In this document: one piece after another, positions 22,001 to 30,231 of the stretch | How positions within the stretch are numbered: position 1 is the first letter of the stretch | Layout of the letters: every line of letters starts with the position of its first letter | Assembly (NCBI GenBank): GCA_028865305.1 | Contig: JAGWKM010000006.1 | Location: 1-39,270 of the forward strand | Length of the DNA: 39,270 nucleotides | Direction: 5' to 3' | From: Patescibacteria group bacterium | GTDB taxonomy: Bacteria > Patescibacteriota > Minisyncoccia > UBA6257 > 2-01-FULL-56-20 | Notes under the pieces: model-generated | The model's input: the letters and a program-made list of their open reading frames with translations, nothing else | Databases searched by the model: none | Told to the model about the DNA's origin: nothing | Made by a program: the position numbers and the translations under genes

Positions 22001-23497
22001 AACCTTACGGGTACGCTTGCCGTCACGCACGGCTCGGCGGCTGTCGTGGGAACAAGTACCTTGTTTAATACCGAATGTTATGCGGGCGAAACCCTTATCA
22101 TCGCGGGAGTAAAATATACCGTGCTTTCCGTGACGGATAACACACACCTGACGCTCTCGTCGAATTACGCGGGAACGACCGCATCGGGTTTGACGGTGGC
22201 GCAACAGCAGGCGTTTGGAGTATGGCAGACCATCATAGATTCGTCGGGAGTGAGATACAGCGAACCGTTACGACCCGAATTTATTCTCGGCACGTCCTTA
22301 CAGGATGTGACACGCGGCGACGGTGAAGGGATAACGGGACTTGATATAATCAAAGACAATATCATCGTGTTCAAGCCGAACTCGATGGGGCGCATAATGA
22401 TTGACACGAACATCAACAGCCCCCAGATCGAACGGCTCGAAACCATCTCCCTCGTGGAAGGGTGTATTGCGCCGTGTACGTTGCAGAACGATAACGACCT
22501 TTTGTTTTATCTCTCTGAAAAAGGGTTGAGGATGTATGACGGCTCGCGGATGCACCAGATAGACAAATATGTGTATTCCGACATTCAGACCGTCGCACGG
22601 TATTCTGACGTGACGATGTTCACATCCGTCTGGGTTCCTCACTATCAGCAATATTGGCTCTCGCTCAACACGGACACAAAGGACATTGCGACGACGAACG
22701 CGGTGCAGTTACTTAATACCGACACATCTCTCGTCCTCCAAACAGGCATTGGCGCGACGCTCCCGCAATCGCCGTCGCTCGTGAGCGCGTTCTCCATTAC
22801 GGACGGAACGCATACAGATTATGGGTATCTGACGTACAACGGAACGGACACGGTAACGATAGTCCGTTACGGTTCGACGCATACGTTCGCCATTGGCTCG
22901 ACGGTGAAGATCGTCAACTCCGCGACATACGTTTATGTGTTCGACATCAACGACGACGTGGTCTCGCGGTTCCTGTTCCCGAACAGAAAAATTTATCTCT
23001 GCGGGCGGGACGGAGAGATCAGGAGCGCGGTGACGATGAACCCCGCAGGCGCGGCGGGTGCGACATTCGCTCCCGTGATGGAAGAGGACGGCGGCGTAGC
23101 CGGCACGACCGCGACCGACGGAGGGGTGGACGCATCGAACGCTTACTCGTTCCCCGTGAATGTGTCGTGGATAGGAAAGAAATACATCGGTGAAACATCC
23201 GAACACGTTAAACGCCTGCGCCGTAGCCGCATCCGCGCACGGCAGAACTCGGCGGCAAGCGTGTTGCTGTACAGCGCAATCGCCGTCAACACAGGCATAG
23301 AACCCGCGAACGCGGTTGCAGACGCAGTTCCGCGTTACAGCAAAGTATCGGGCGGTGCGGTGGACGTGAACCTCGATTTTATCGGGCTTGACGTTCAGCG
23401 CGGTCTAGACATCCAGCCGACGATAACGTGCGGGGCGCAGAGTTTTATCCTGAAAGGATTGGAGTTGTACTTCCACGTTAAGCGGATGAACCAATGA
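19037..23497 (+). CDS. Giant tail nozzle / stabilisation-like protein, 1486 aa
   Basis: The ATG at 19037 is chosen because it overlaps the previous TGA (TGATG). The sequence is strand-rich throughout. Residues about 1090-1230 (GLDIIKDNIIVFKPNSMGRIMIDT...RLETISLVEGCIAPCTLQNDNDLLFYLSEKGLRMYDGSRM) match the repeated beta-propeller style of P22 gp10 and T7 gp12-type nozzle or hub proteins. Length is about twice the usual nozzle protein, so it may include extra propeller blades or a second domain. It is likely the tube end of the short tail and the platform for fibres. It ends MNQ in an ATGA overlap. Confidence 0.75.
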   Translation: MPVSGKYQIENIGTEAMPFKSMVTAVAPHLIESGQCVDALNLQQVIKGQWEGRLGSDVFKLTQAFGSFTSVPLEARLITEYYTETGSPGTGYPGIETTGNEYLVVFVNMVSGGAIVVMKQSDYSFVKKWEVTGDGLLDTDGLHTAAVVQETVLIPKARQAHGKVILPLPTNKNISVWIENGSWNAAKVSTKDFDSGNASNVGMGIDIVKIDARQASGQENDASVGVQASLVLAAWTPQRSKAQATDASTWTGSGSGGAIIINRADTSEGVEYVDIAQDPVRDPNGQLTTIQDVKLTYYPRTSPVTGLGYAAASDIFYRPPNQVQNFDALATDTHRKNIPESRWGYELVWKYADGTYSNPSADLWVGDAEFSALQSTDAANLHASFSSGVYAEPVSGLSGSTLASPCLSTDTTITVQSGDHAKFPAIPPPGGSTGSNAIGGFLVIVSDGVNSEVMLCTSAATDALAVTRSSGLGYNYAFAAGATVKAYYAATSKATPASSFLTGSAGTLAALKKQMYPPTYAHYSDDVYITAYNETTDSYGTFLQTELGGIGSGAEFETSNLGRNWQMPTVYATGGLVDANNVLRRYIGFTLDLSAVSGSSAQAGATPTAYPKFAGGDPYIGTYGENAYENNPNVVRVTNKQDDLAQALLTTAGPFDQLILKGYYDWEFFRNVGSAIPDKGLRVKYTDQYGNPQYKDFSAAFSCRKLLPATRILWDWQLSQTFPASALFQCPRIQLKISATDIPANATDLLIFRTLNSLDPAFNATVFGLAQTIPVVQNQDLTFFDNVKDNPTGNAGDQNVDFSVSPQDYAGLRNGLASQFIELKGERVFYANNTESYLPLSPRSSIMNTDDTKPMNTDCRIVAITSTDTNAFPHTAFTLYNGSNGTTATRYLLVYRDINNKTSLPVTVYVKDGRGSSSDAYVINGYFLGHGNDDSIKYLDVYRYDYNSAAGDFYILVSSLQKSDGGVFYDDTKQTTNAVKHYAIGGNFNLTGTLAVTHGSAAVVGTSTLFNTECYAGETLIIAGVKYTVLSVTDNTHLTLSSNYAGTTASGLTVAQQQAFGVWQTIIDSSGVRYSEPLRPEFILGTSLQDVTRGDGEGITGLDIIKDNIIVFKPNSMGRIMIDTNINSPQIERLETISLVEGCIAPCTLQNDNDLLFYLSEKGLRMYDGSRMHQIDKYVYSDIQTVARYSDVTMFTSVWVPHYQQYWLSLNTDTKDIATTNAVQLLNTDTSLVLQTGIGATLPQSPSLVSAFSITDGTHTDYGYLTYNGTDTVTIVRYGSTHTFAIGSTVKIVNSATYVYVFDINDDVVSRFLFPNRKIYLCGRDGEIRSAVTMNPAGAAGATFAPVMEEDGGVAGTTATDGGVDASNAYSFPVNVSWIGKKYIGETSEHVKRLRRSRIRARQNSAASVLLYSAIAVNTGIEPANAVADAVPRYSKVSGGAVDVNLDFIGLDVQRGLDIQPTITCGAQSFILKGLELYFHVKRMNQ

Positions 23498-24888
23498 GCG
23501 GTCATTTTACATGGAAAGAAGTTCGGGACGGTCATACGCCGCGTGGCGCGACCGACATGAACGACCAGATAAAGAAACTTGTCGGTCAGCTTAACGATAA
23601 ATTCGACAAGCTGGAACAACCCGCGTCCGTACAAGCCGCAACGCCTACGCCCGCACCCATTGTAACGAACAACACGACGATCAAGGAGAACCCGTTCAAG
23701 CAGGCGTGGTATAAATTCCGTGCGCTTCTGAACAACGATGTACGGCAAGTGTACGTTGATTCGCCGCTCACGCTCACCCCCTTAGGAGAATACGGCGTGG
23801 AACTCGGCATAAGCGTCTCGCAGAATAAGTCGTCTTTTCTCCCCGCGACATTCGGAGGATGGACGTGCCTCAACGAAGTGATGCCCGTGCCTTTATGGGG
23901 CAACGCCGAGACAAAGTTCCGGCTGGAGATGCGTTTTGCATACGCGGGCGGCAGCCGGAGCATCGTGTTCCGGTTCTCGCCGAATCCGAACAACACCGAC
24001 GGCTCGGATTTCGTCATCGAGGCGAACAGCGACGGCACGTCAACGAACGCCGCGCTCTGGTGTTTGAAATGCACGAACGTCAACGAAGTAACGATGCCCG
24101 CGCCTCCCATAAATACGTTGTGCTGTCTCTACGTCGAATTTGACGCGACCAATCCCGGAACAGGGAAGGCGCAATGGCTCGTGGGGCTTGACACAGGGAA
24201 TGGCGCGGTGGCGCAGACGCTGACAAACGTCAACAACGGCGGCGTTGCGACCATACCCCAAGCGATGCGGCTCACGTTCGGCGCGAACTACTCGACCCCT
24301 TCATTCGGGACAAGCACGCAAGGCGTGTTCCCTCCGCTTCCATTCGACGGCGTTATATGCGAGCGCAGAGGGTTCATAGACACGACGGGGAGTTTCACGA
24401 CCGAGCCGAGCTACACAAAGACGCGCTTCTGGTACGATCCCGCACACACGCGGGGAAGCACGTTCGTCGAGAGCGTGCCGTGTACGTTGTCGCAGGGTTC
24501 GTCGGGACAGAAATTGATAGGAAGCTGTTATACATACATCCTGACGGGTAATTCGGGCGTGTATATTTATCCCGATACGGTGCAGAACCTAAGCGGGTTG
24601 ACGCAGATAGGGTACGTCCCGACATACGGATTTCCGGGAACGCTTCTTATTTCGTCGGTACAGCCGATCTCTATGCCGTTGCCCCATTATAACGTGACTG
24701 CGCTGGTCGTAACACCGAACCTTGCGATATTGAAAAACCTTGCATATCCCGAAGAGGACAGGTACGCGCTGTTCAATATTCCGGCGGGGAACGCGAATCC
24801 GCTTGTCTATCCGCAGCCGACGGAATCACAGATGCACACGCTCAAAGGTATAACGACCGTCGAGCAATTCATAGGGGCGAATCAATGA
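23494..24888 (+). CDS. Tail protein with N-terminal coil and beta body, 464 aa
   Basis: The first 45 residues form a charged helix or coil (MNDQIKKLVGQLNDKFDKLE) after a short strand, typical of a trimeric fibre or tail-spike attachment region. Residues about 80-290 form strands in a jelly-roll-like pattern (FRLEMRFAYAGGSRSIVFRF, CCLYVEFDATNPG). There is a short acidic/hydrophobic C-terminus. It lies between the nozzle and the fibre proteins, so it is probably part of the tail tip or a fibre base. No catalytic motif is visible. Confidence 0.6.
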   Translation: MSGHFTWKEVRDGHTPRGATDMNDQIKKLVGQLNDKFDKLEQPASVQAATPTPAPIVTNNTTIKENPFKQAWYKFRALLNNDVRQVYVDSPLTLTPLGEYGVELGISVSQNKSSFLPATFGGWTCLNEVMPVPLWGNAETKFRLEMRFAYAGGSRSIVFRFSPNPNNTDGSDFVIEANSDGTSTNAALWCLKCTNVNEVTMPAPPINTLCCLYVEFDATNPGTGKAQWLVGLDTGNGAVAQTLTNVNNGGVATIPQAMRLTFGANYSTPSFGTSTQGVFPPLPFDGVICERRGFIDTTGSFTTEPSYTKTRFWYDPAHTRGSTFVESVPCTLSQGSSGQKLIGSCYTYILTGNSGVYIYPDTVQNLSGLTQIGYVPTYGFPGTLLISSVQPISMPLPHYNVTALVVTPNLAILKNLAYPEEDRYALFNIPAGNANPLVYPQPTESQMHTLKGITTVEQFIGANQ

Positions 24889-26324
24889 GACGCGTACTCT
24901 TTATCATGTTCGTGATATCAGGAATATGTTCTGCACAAATCTATTCCGTGCCTCCGTATTACATGGAAACGCATCAGACGCAAGACAGTCTTTTATACCA
25001 GCAGCCCGATGACAGCGCTGCGACTGCCCCGACCGTAACACAGTTGCCGTATAATTGGTGCTGGTGCTGGTGGCGACCCGCGAACACTCCGTATATGTTT
25101 GTGTGCTGGAAAGACACGAACGGGATTCAGTACGACACCGTGCGGAAGTTGTCATCCCTTCCTCCGTCCGGCACAGCAGGCGGCGACCTGACGGGAACAT
25201 ATCCCAATCCGACGGTCGCAAAGATAAACGGGGTTACGTTGGGAACGACAACCGCTGCGAGCGGAAACGTGCTTATCGGCAGCGGCACGCAATGGGTGTC
25301 CCATGCTATCGGAGGTGATGCCGTGATGGACGCAAGCGGTTCGATAACGAACGCAAAAATGCAGAACATCAAGTGGAAATCAGGGACACCGACCACAGGG
25401 CAAATTCCCGTGTATGATACCGCTGCGGCGAATACCCAATGGACGGCGCGAACCCTTGCGGGGGATGTATCGGTCAACGATACGGGCTATGTCAATTTAT
25501 CCGCAACAGGCGTAGGCGCGGCAACGTATGGCGACGCGACGCACGTCCCCCAGATACACGTTGACGTGAAAGGGCGCATCACAAGCGCATCGAACGTGGC
25601 GATAACGGGAAGCGGCATAACGCAGATATATGCAGTAGCCCCCGTGCAAGTGAACGGGACAGACACCGTCGCGTTGACGAACGGCACGAACGCGCAGATA
25701 CTTGTGGATTCGCAAGCCGTAAAATGGAAATCGGTTTCCGTAAGCGGAGACGTGGGGCTTGCGAACACGGGCGTAGCTACGGTAACGGGCTGGAAAACCG
25801 TATCACTCAACAGTACGACAGCGACGGCGGGACATCTGATGATCGCATCGAACAGCACATGGACGAGCGAGGCGATGAGCGGCGACGTAACGATGGACTC
25901 CACAGGGAAAACGACGTGGAGCGCGTCGTACACGAAGTCGTATTTTGCCGGAGGACTTTCTTCGACGCTTGCCGCGAATGTAACGAAATTTTATCCGCTC
26001 AACGGACAATCACCGGGAAGCGGCACGGATTCGAGCGGTTCTGACTTTCGGACGACGATGGCGGACGCGGGAACGATGGCAGCCGTATATGTTACTGCCC
26101 GTAATGCGCCGGGCGCGGGACAGACATATACGCTGACGCTTTATAAGAATGGCTCGGCAACGACGATGACCGTGCAACTTGCCGGTGCTTCGCAGGTGAC
26201 GGGCAGCGACGTAACGCACACGCAGACGTATGCAGCCGGAGATGAATTTACATGGAAGATCGTATCATCGGCGACGGCGCAGACGTTGCGCGGCATCAAT
26301 TACACTATTCGGACAACCCCATAA
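24885..26324 (+). CDS. Fibre-like protein with signal peptide and repeats, 479 aa
   Basis: Residues 1-17 form a Sec signal peptide (RRVLFIMFVISGICSA|Q), unusual for a phage fibre. A W/C-rich patch WCWCWW follows at 58-63. The body opens with GGDLTGTYPNPTVAKINGV, a repeat familiar from phage tail fibres. Four units of the form W-x3-(A/T/V)-x-(G/A/S)-G-D-(A/V) recur (IGGDAVMD, LAGDVSVN, VSGDVGLA, MSGDVTMD). A DUF-like strand domain ends the protein. It may be a fibre or a secreted host-surface protein. It is linked by TAATG to the next gene, which also has a signal peptide. Confidence 0.65.
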   Translation: MRRVLFIMFVISGICSAQIYSVPPYYMETHQTQDSLLYQQPDDSAATAPTVTQLPYNWCWCWWRPANTPYMFVCWKDTNGIQYDTVRKLSSLPPSGTAGGDLTGTYPNPTVAKINGVTLGTTTAASGNVLIGSGTQWVSHAIGGDAVMDASGSITNAKMQNIKWKSGTPTTGQIPVYDTAAANTQWTARTLAGDVSVNDTGYVNLSATGVGAATYGDATHVPQIHVDVKGRITSASNVAITGSGITQIYAVAPVQVNGTDTVALTNGTNAQILVDSQAVKWKSVSVSGDVGLANTGVATVTGWKTVSLNSTTATAGHLMIASNSTWTSEAMSGDVTMDSTGKTTWSASYTKSYFAGGLSSTLAANVTKFYPLNGQSPGSGTDSSGSDFRTTMADAGTMAAVYVTARNAPGAGQTYTLTLYKNGSATTMTVQLAGASQVTGSDVTHTQTYAAGDEFTWKIVSSATAQTLRGINYTIRTTP

Positions 26325-28039
26325 TGACAATGAAAAAAATAGCGTTTCTTCTTTTCTTCGCGGCTGTGGCTTTCGCGCAAACGACCGTGAACCTGCATCC
26401 CGACTATTCGGGCAACACCGCCTTTATGAATAATCTCGGAACGCATTGGCTGCAAACTTCATCGGGCGGCGCGACGACGTGGCTTCATCTCCCGTCGGGA
26501 AAGATGTGCCTTAATACTGACAACGGGTATGTTTATGTATGGAACGACAGCACGGCAACGTGGACGCAAGTGACGACAACGGGAACTGCGGCGATATACG
26601 GACTTGTTCCTGCACAGATACACGGTGGCGATACGGTAGGAGTGAATCTCGTGGCTGGCTCAGGCATCACTATCAGCGCGGGTGCAACGGCAGATACGAT
26701 CATAGGGACGTCAAGCGGGCTTACCCAGCTCTATGCAAAATCACCCGTAGTTATTGCAGGGACGGATACGGCGACACTTCCTGTTTTATCTATTGCAGGA
26801 ACACATAATACAAATCTCGGATTCGGGGCGAATGGAAGCCGCACAAGCGGCTCTTACAATGTTTGTATAGGTGATAGCGCGGATTATAAGGATACGTCAG
26901 GAAGTTACAATGTGGCAATCGCGCCGTTCGCTCTATACAGTGTCCGTACATCAAACGTGCATGGCGATTCCAACATAGCCATAGGGTTTCAATCGTTATT
27001 CGCAAACGCACTTTCGGGTAAGAGCGCACAAGCTCCGGGCGAGAACGTCTCTATCGGCATCAATGCGATGTACTCCGATACTGCAAGTAATCATTGTGTT
27101 GCGATAGGCGATTATGCAGGGCAAGGTATGCTTACCCGCGATGATGTTGTCGTGATAGGCGACCATGCGGCGTATAACGCAGATAAAATGAATGTTGTTG
27201 CTGTCGGATATTATGCCCTTTATACGATGGGTGGCATAGGTGCAACTGACCCGGATGTTGTTGCCATTGGCTATCGCTCTCTTTACAATGCAACGGGAAC
27301 GGCTAATACTGCGGTAGGATGGAATAGTGCCGAATCGGAAACAGGTGGCAATTATAATACAGCAATCGGCTCTTCGGCACTTTACGGAATAGGTGCTACT
27401 TATTCAGGTAATGATGGAACAGCCGTAGGTGCTAATGCGCTCGCGGGCGTTACAACGGGAGGAGAAAATACGGGAATAGGAAGTGGCGCAGGAGCGGGGA
27501 TAACGACAGGAAGTAATAATACTTCGCTCGGTTCGACAGCAGGGCAGAACAATAATACGACAGGTTCTAATAACACCTGCATAGGATATAACGCCAACAC
27601 GCATTTTTCTACGTCGAATCCGCAGGACAGAACCGCTCTCGGCGCGAATTCCGATGTAACGACCGATAGTACAGTTCAACTTGGCGACGCACATTTGCAA
27701 TTTGTGAACACGGTGGGAACATACAAGGGCGCGGCGGGACTTATCTTGCATTACCGCGCACTCAACGGAACGAACACAATCGCCGCAACGGATTATTTCG
27801 TGACGGATTCGACAAACGCCTCAACGCTCCATCTGCCCTCCACGCCCGTATCTGGTCAAATCTTTTGCGTAAAATTCAACGGCGCAACGGGTGAATCCAT
27901 GACGCTTGACGCGGGCGGGACAACGAAGATAGACAACGGAACATCGGTGACGCTTTCCTACTCGACGGGATTTTCGGTTCTTAGCGGCGTTACGGTCATT
28001 GGCGATGGCACACAATATTGGATAATAGGAGCGTACTGA
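26324..28039 (+). CDS. Trimeric-adhesin-like protein with signal peptide, 571 aa
   Basis: The start ATG 26324 overlaps the previous TAA (TAATG); ATG 26330 is also possible. Residues 3-18 are a signal peptide (KKIAFLLFFAAVAFA|Q). Residues about 160-440 hold many degenerate copies of the GxN...AIG..AL...G...T unit (for example TGIGSGAGAGITTGSNNTS, SLGSTAGQNNNTTGS), the head repeat of YadA-like trimeric adhesins. The C-terminal 100 residues are a strand domain also seen in the 30232 gene. A trimeric rod with a terminal binding domain is the best reading. It is followed by the endolysin (TGATG). Confidence 0.7.
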   Translation: MTMKKIAFLLFFAAVAFAQTTVNLHPDYSGNTAFMNNLGTHWLQTSSGGATTWLHLPSGKMCLNTDNGYVYVWNDSTATWTQVTTTGTAAIYGLVPAQIHGGDTVGVNLVAGSGITISAGATADTIIGTSSGLTQLYAKSPVVIAGTDTATLPVLSIAGTHNTNLGFGANGSRTSGSYNVCIGDSADYKDTSGSYNVAIAPFALYSVRTSNVHGDSNIAIGFQSLFANALSGKSAQAPGENVSIGINAMYSDTASNHCVAIGDYAGQGMLTRDDVVVIGDHAAYNADKMNVVAVGYYALYTMGGIGATDPDVVAIGYRSLYNATGTANTAVGWNSAESETGGNYNTAIGSSALYGIGATYSGNDGTAVGANALAGVTTGGENTGIGSGAGAGITTGSNNTSLGSTAGQNNNTTGSNNTCIGYNANTHFSTSNPQDRTALGANSDVTTDSTVQLGDAHLQFVNTVGTYKGAAGLILHYRALNGTNTIAATDYFVTDSTNASTLHLPSTPVSGQIFCVKFNGATGESMTLDAGGTTKIDNGTSVTLSYSTGFSVLSGVTVIGDGTQYWIIGAY

Positions 28040-28557
28040 TGGCAACATTTGATACAGCTTTCAACATACTCTTACAAGTCGAAGGCGGTTATAACGTAAC
28101 AGCAGGCGACACAGGCGGCGCGACGAAATACGGCATCAGCCAAGCGTCGCACCCGCAACTTGATATAGAGAATTTAACGATAGACCAAGCCAAGCAAATT
28201 TATCTCGATGAATATTGGAATCCTTTACTATGCGATCATCTCGACCCGTTAGTGGCTATTCCCTTGTTCTGCGAAGCGGTGAACGCGGAGGGGGCGGGAG
28301 CCAAAGGCGTGATAGTGAAACTCTTGCAACAGACCGTCGGCGCGGTAGAGGACGGGTTCATGGGGCAGGAAACGGTTTCTATCACGAACCAGCAGAAACC
28401 AAAGAACGTCTCGATATACTTAAACGCACTTTTCGCTATGCGGTATGCGACGCTGAACAACTACGCAACATTCGGCAAGGGCTGGATGGCGCGGCTATTC
28501 AAAGTCTATGGTTTAACGAAAGATGCACTAACCCTAACGACAAATAATCAACGATGA
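28039..28557 (+). CDS. Endolysin, GH108 type, 172 aa
   Basis: The protein starts FDTAFNILLQVEGGYN followed by DTGGATKYGIS, the hallmark of the glycoside hydrolase 108 peptidoglycan muramidase family, with the catalytic glutamate E15. The rest gives a helical C-terminal part (IYLNALFAMRYATLNNYATFGKGWMARLFKVYGL), as in the GH108 PG-binding helical region. No signal peptide is present, so it needs a holin. The start ATG 28039 overlaps the previous stop (TGATG). It sits in a lysis block with two membrane genes. Confidence 0.9.
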   Translation: MATFDTAFNILLQVEGGYNVTAGDTGGATKYGISQASHPQLDIENLTIDQAKQIYLDEYWNPLLCDHLDPLVAIPLFCEAVNAEGAGAKGVIVKLLQQTVGAVEDGFMGQETVSITNQQKPKNVSIYLNALFAMRYATLNNYATFGKGWMARLFKVYGLTKDALTLTTNNQR

Positions 28558-28817
28558 AATCAACACATATTTACGGTTGGATTATTTCCATCATAGCAAC
28601 ATCTCTCGTAACGCTATGGGCTTCGCAACTCGCCCATGTCCGCGACGAGGTTTCTCAACAAGAAGTGGCGCAACTCGTGGATGCTAAAACCGCATCGCTC
28701 ACGGAGAAAGTTGATAACTTGACGAGAACCGTGCAGTCAATAGATTCGCACGATTCCGTTATCGTCGAGCAGTTAAAACATTTCCGCGTCAAGGCGACGT
28801 GGTATTCGGTGCAATGA
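28554..28817 (+). CDS. Membrane protein with coiled coil, i-spanin-like candidate, 87 aa
   Basis: Residues 8-24 are a single membrane helix (GWIISIIATSLVTLWAS) and the rest is a charged coiled-coil helix (HVRDEVSQQEVAQLVDAKTA, then SLTEKVDNLTRTVQSIDSHD). A short N-terminal anchor with a long outer coil is the inner-membrane spanin form. It follows the endolysin by an ATGA overlap. A nested or separate o-spanin was not seen. The identity is by topology and position only. Confidence 0.6.
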   Translation: MKSTHIYGWIISIIATSLVTLWASQLAHVRDEVSQQEVAQLVDAKTASLTEKVDNLTRTVQSIDSHDSVIVEQLKHFRVKATWYSVQ

Positions 28818-28876
28818 GCGGTTTAGCCGATTATATTAAACAATTGCAGAAACAAATAATATAGAAAGGAATCACA

Positions 28877-29221
28877 ATGGGTATTTTCAACATCATCTTG
28901 GGGCTGATAAAGAACAACAAGGCGACGACATTCGTCGGTATCTTGTCTCTCTTATCTGCGGTACTTCCGTACCTCATCCCCTCCCTCGTCCCTGCGGACA
29001 TACAAACCCCCGCGCTGACGCTCGGCACTATCATTATCGCGCTCCTGCAACACCCAAAAGACATGGCGAATTATCTCGTTGACGGGCTTGGCGCGGTTGC
29101 GGCGATCATCACGTTCGTTGCGACGAAAGAGCCGCAGACGGTAGCGACAATCCTTCTGACGATTGTGGGCGCGATTGGCGCACTTTCGACGGAACTGAAA
29201 AAGTCGCAAGTGACCGCTTGA
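28877..29221 (+). CDS. Holin candidate with three membrane helices, 114 aa
   Basis: Three membrane helices are visible: FVGILSLLSAVLPYLIPSLV (about 20-39), a central LTLGTIIIALL region and DGLGAVAAIITFVA, then ATILLTIVGAIGAL. The charged ends and small size fit a class I holin, which makes the inner-membrane hole for the endolysin. An RBS-like AGAAAGGAATC precedes it. It is directly behind the endolysin and spanin-like genes. It is named by topology; no holin family match is seen. It ends just at the next promoter. Confidence 0.6.
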   Translation: MGIFNIILGLIKNNKATTFVGILSLLSAVLPYLIPSLVPADIQTPALTLGTIIIALLQHPKDMANYLVDGLGAVAAIITFVATKEPQTVATILLTIVGAIGALSTELKKSQVTA

Positions 29222-29248
29222 CAACGCTTGAAATGGAATGTATATTTT
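29218..29248 (+). promoter_or_regulatory. Late promoter before the last plus-strand block
   Basis: TTG (29218-29220), exactly 20 nt, then TATATTTT (29241-29248). It overlaps the stop codon of the holin-like gene. AGTCGG separates the box from ATG 29255, so the leader is very short. It should drive genes from 29255 on, including the ejection block. Confidence 0.7.
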
Positions 29249-29254
29249 AGTCGG

Positions 29255-29467
29255 ATGGCTACGAATATATATATATCGCCCGTGAACGCCGGAAGCGCGA
29301 TGCTCGACGACGGCACGGTCTGTCCGCTTCCGTTCAAGACCGCCGACGCTCCCACGCAGACCAAGATAGAAGGCAGTGCGGCGTACACGAATAAATTGAT
29401 AACAAAAAATAACAACTACGTTCCCGACTACACGGACGTACAATATTTCACATCTCTTATACCATAA
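29255..29467 (+). CDS. Hypothetical protein, 70 aa
   Basis: The start ATG 29255 lies six bases after the -7 box, which rules out the longer frame from 29228. The protein (TNIYISPVNAGSAMLDDGTV, ending YTDVQYFTSLIP) looks like a small beta domain with no motif I recognise. It may be a small tail or fibre-linked protein. It overlaps the next start by one base (stop and ATG share an A). Confidence 0.55.
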   Translation: MATNIYISPVNAGSAMLDDGTVCPLPFKTADAPTQTKIEGSAAYTNKLITKNNNYVPDYTDVQYFTSLIP

Positions 29468-30219
29468 TGAAGAAACTTCTCATTCTCTTGTCCGTTCTTG
29501 TCTTGACACTTTCCGTCAAGGCGCAGATACCGACACGCAGTCAGCTTATCGGTCAATACATCGCCGCAACGGTGGGTATCAATCAGAGTTCGCTGCAAAA
29601 CTATCTCGGCACGTTCGGGATGCTTTACCCGTACCGCGTGCATACCGATACGACCATATTCGCCGATTCCGTCGCTTATACCTGTCCGTCGTTCGCATGG
29701 AACGGCGCGACCGCAACGGGCGGTCTCGACACTATCGCGGCGGTCAAGGCATATTGCGCCCATCCGTTCTGGGTTAATCCCGGAATGACCGTATCGGCGT
29801 TGGAAGTTAAAGTGGGCGTGCTTGGCGCAAGCGACACGGGCGATTTGGGCATCTATGCCGATAACGGCTACGGCTATCCCGGCGCACTCGTCATTGATGG
29901 CGGTAAATTCGCCGCAACGGCAACGGGCATAAAGATAGTTACTTTTTCCTCACCTGTGGCTCTTACCGCCAATACGCTCTATTGGTTCGTCGTGGCATCG
30001 GACACAACAACTGCGTCGTTTATCGGCGCGCCGCTTACGGCGAAACCCACTTTTCTCGGTATGAACCTTAAAGATTGGAGTTCCAACGTCGGATGGGTAA
30101 CGACCAATACGTTCGCATGGAATCCAAGCAACGCATTGGAATTGCCCGCGACATTTCCGTCAAAAGGCGCAATGACAGATGCAAAGAACGGCGTTCCCGC
30201 AATTTGGGCGTTTCACTAA
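29467..30219 (+). CDS. Secreted fibre-like protein with signal peptide, 250 aa
   Basis: Residues 1-19 form a signal peptide (MKKLLILLSVLVLTLSVKA|Q). The rest is strand-rich. The segment GDLGIYADNGYGYPGALVID with GIKIVTFSSPVALTANTLYW resembles a beta domain found in phage tail fibres and secreted bacterial proteins. It is the third signal-peptide protein in the genome. Its position after a dedicated promoter and before a small strand protein suggests a fibre module or a surface-exported protein. Confidence 0.65.
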   Translation: MKKLLILLSVLVLTLSVKAQIPTRSQLIGQYIAATVGINQSSLQNYLGTFGMLYPYRVHTDTTIFADSVAYTCPSFAWNGATATGGLDTIAAVKAYCAHPFWVNPGMTVSALEVKVGVLGASDTGDLGIYADNGYGYPGALVIDGGKFAATATGIKIVTFSSPVALTANTLYWFVVASDTTTASFIGAPLTAKPTFLGMNLKDWSSNVGWVTTNTFAWNPSNALELPATFPSKGAMTDAKNGVPAIWAFH

Positions 30220-30231
30220 TTCTTACGAACA

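Noticed and set aside
28814-28864. 16-codon frame after the spanin-like gene (ATGA overlap)
   Set aside because: Too short and low in information to call as a gene, though the overlap is of the usual type.
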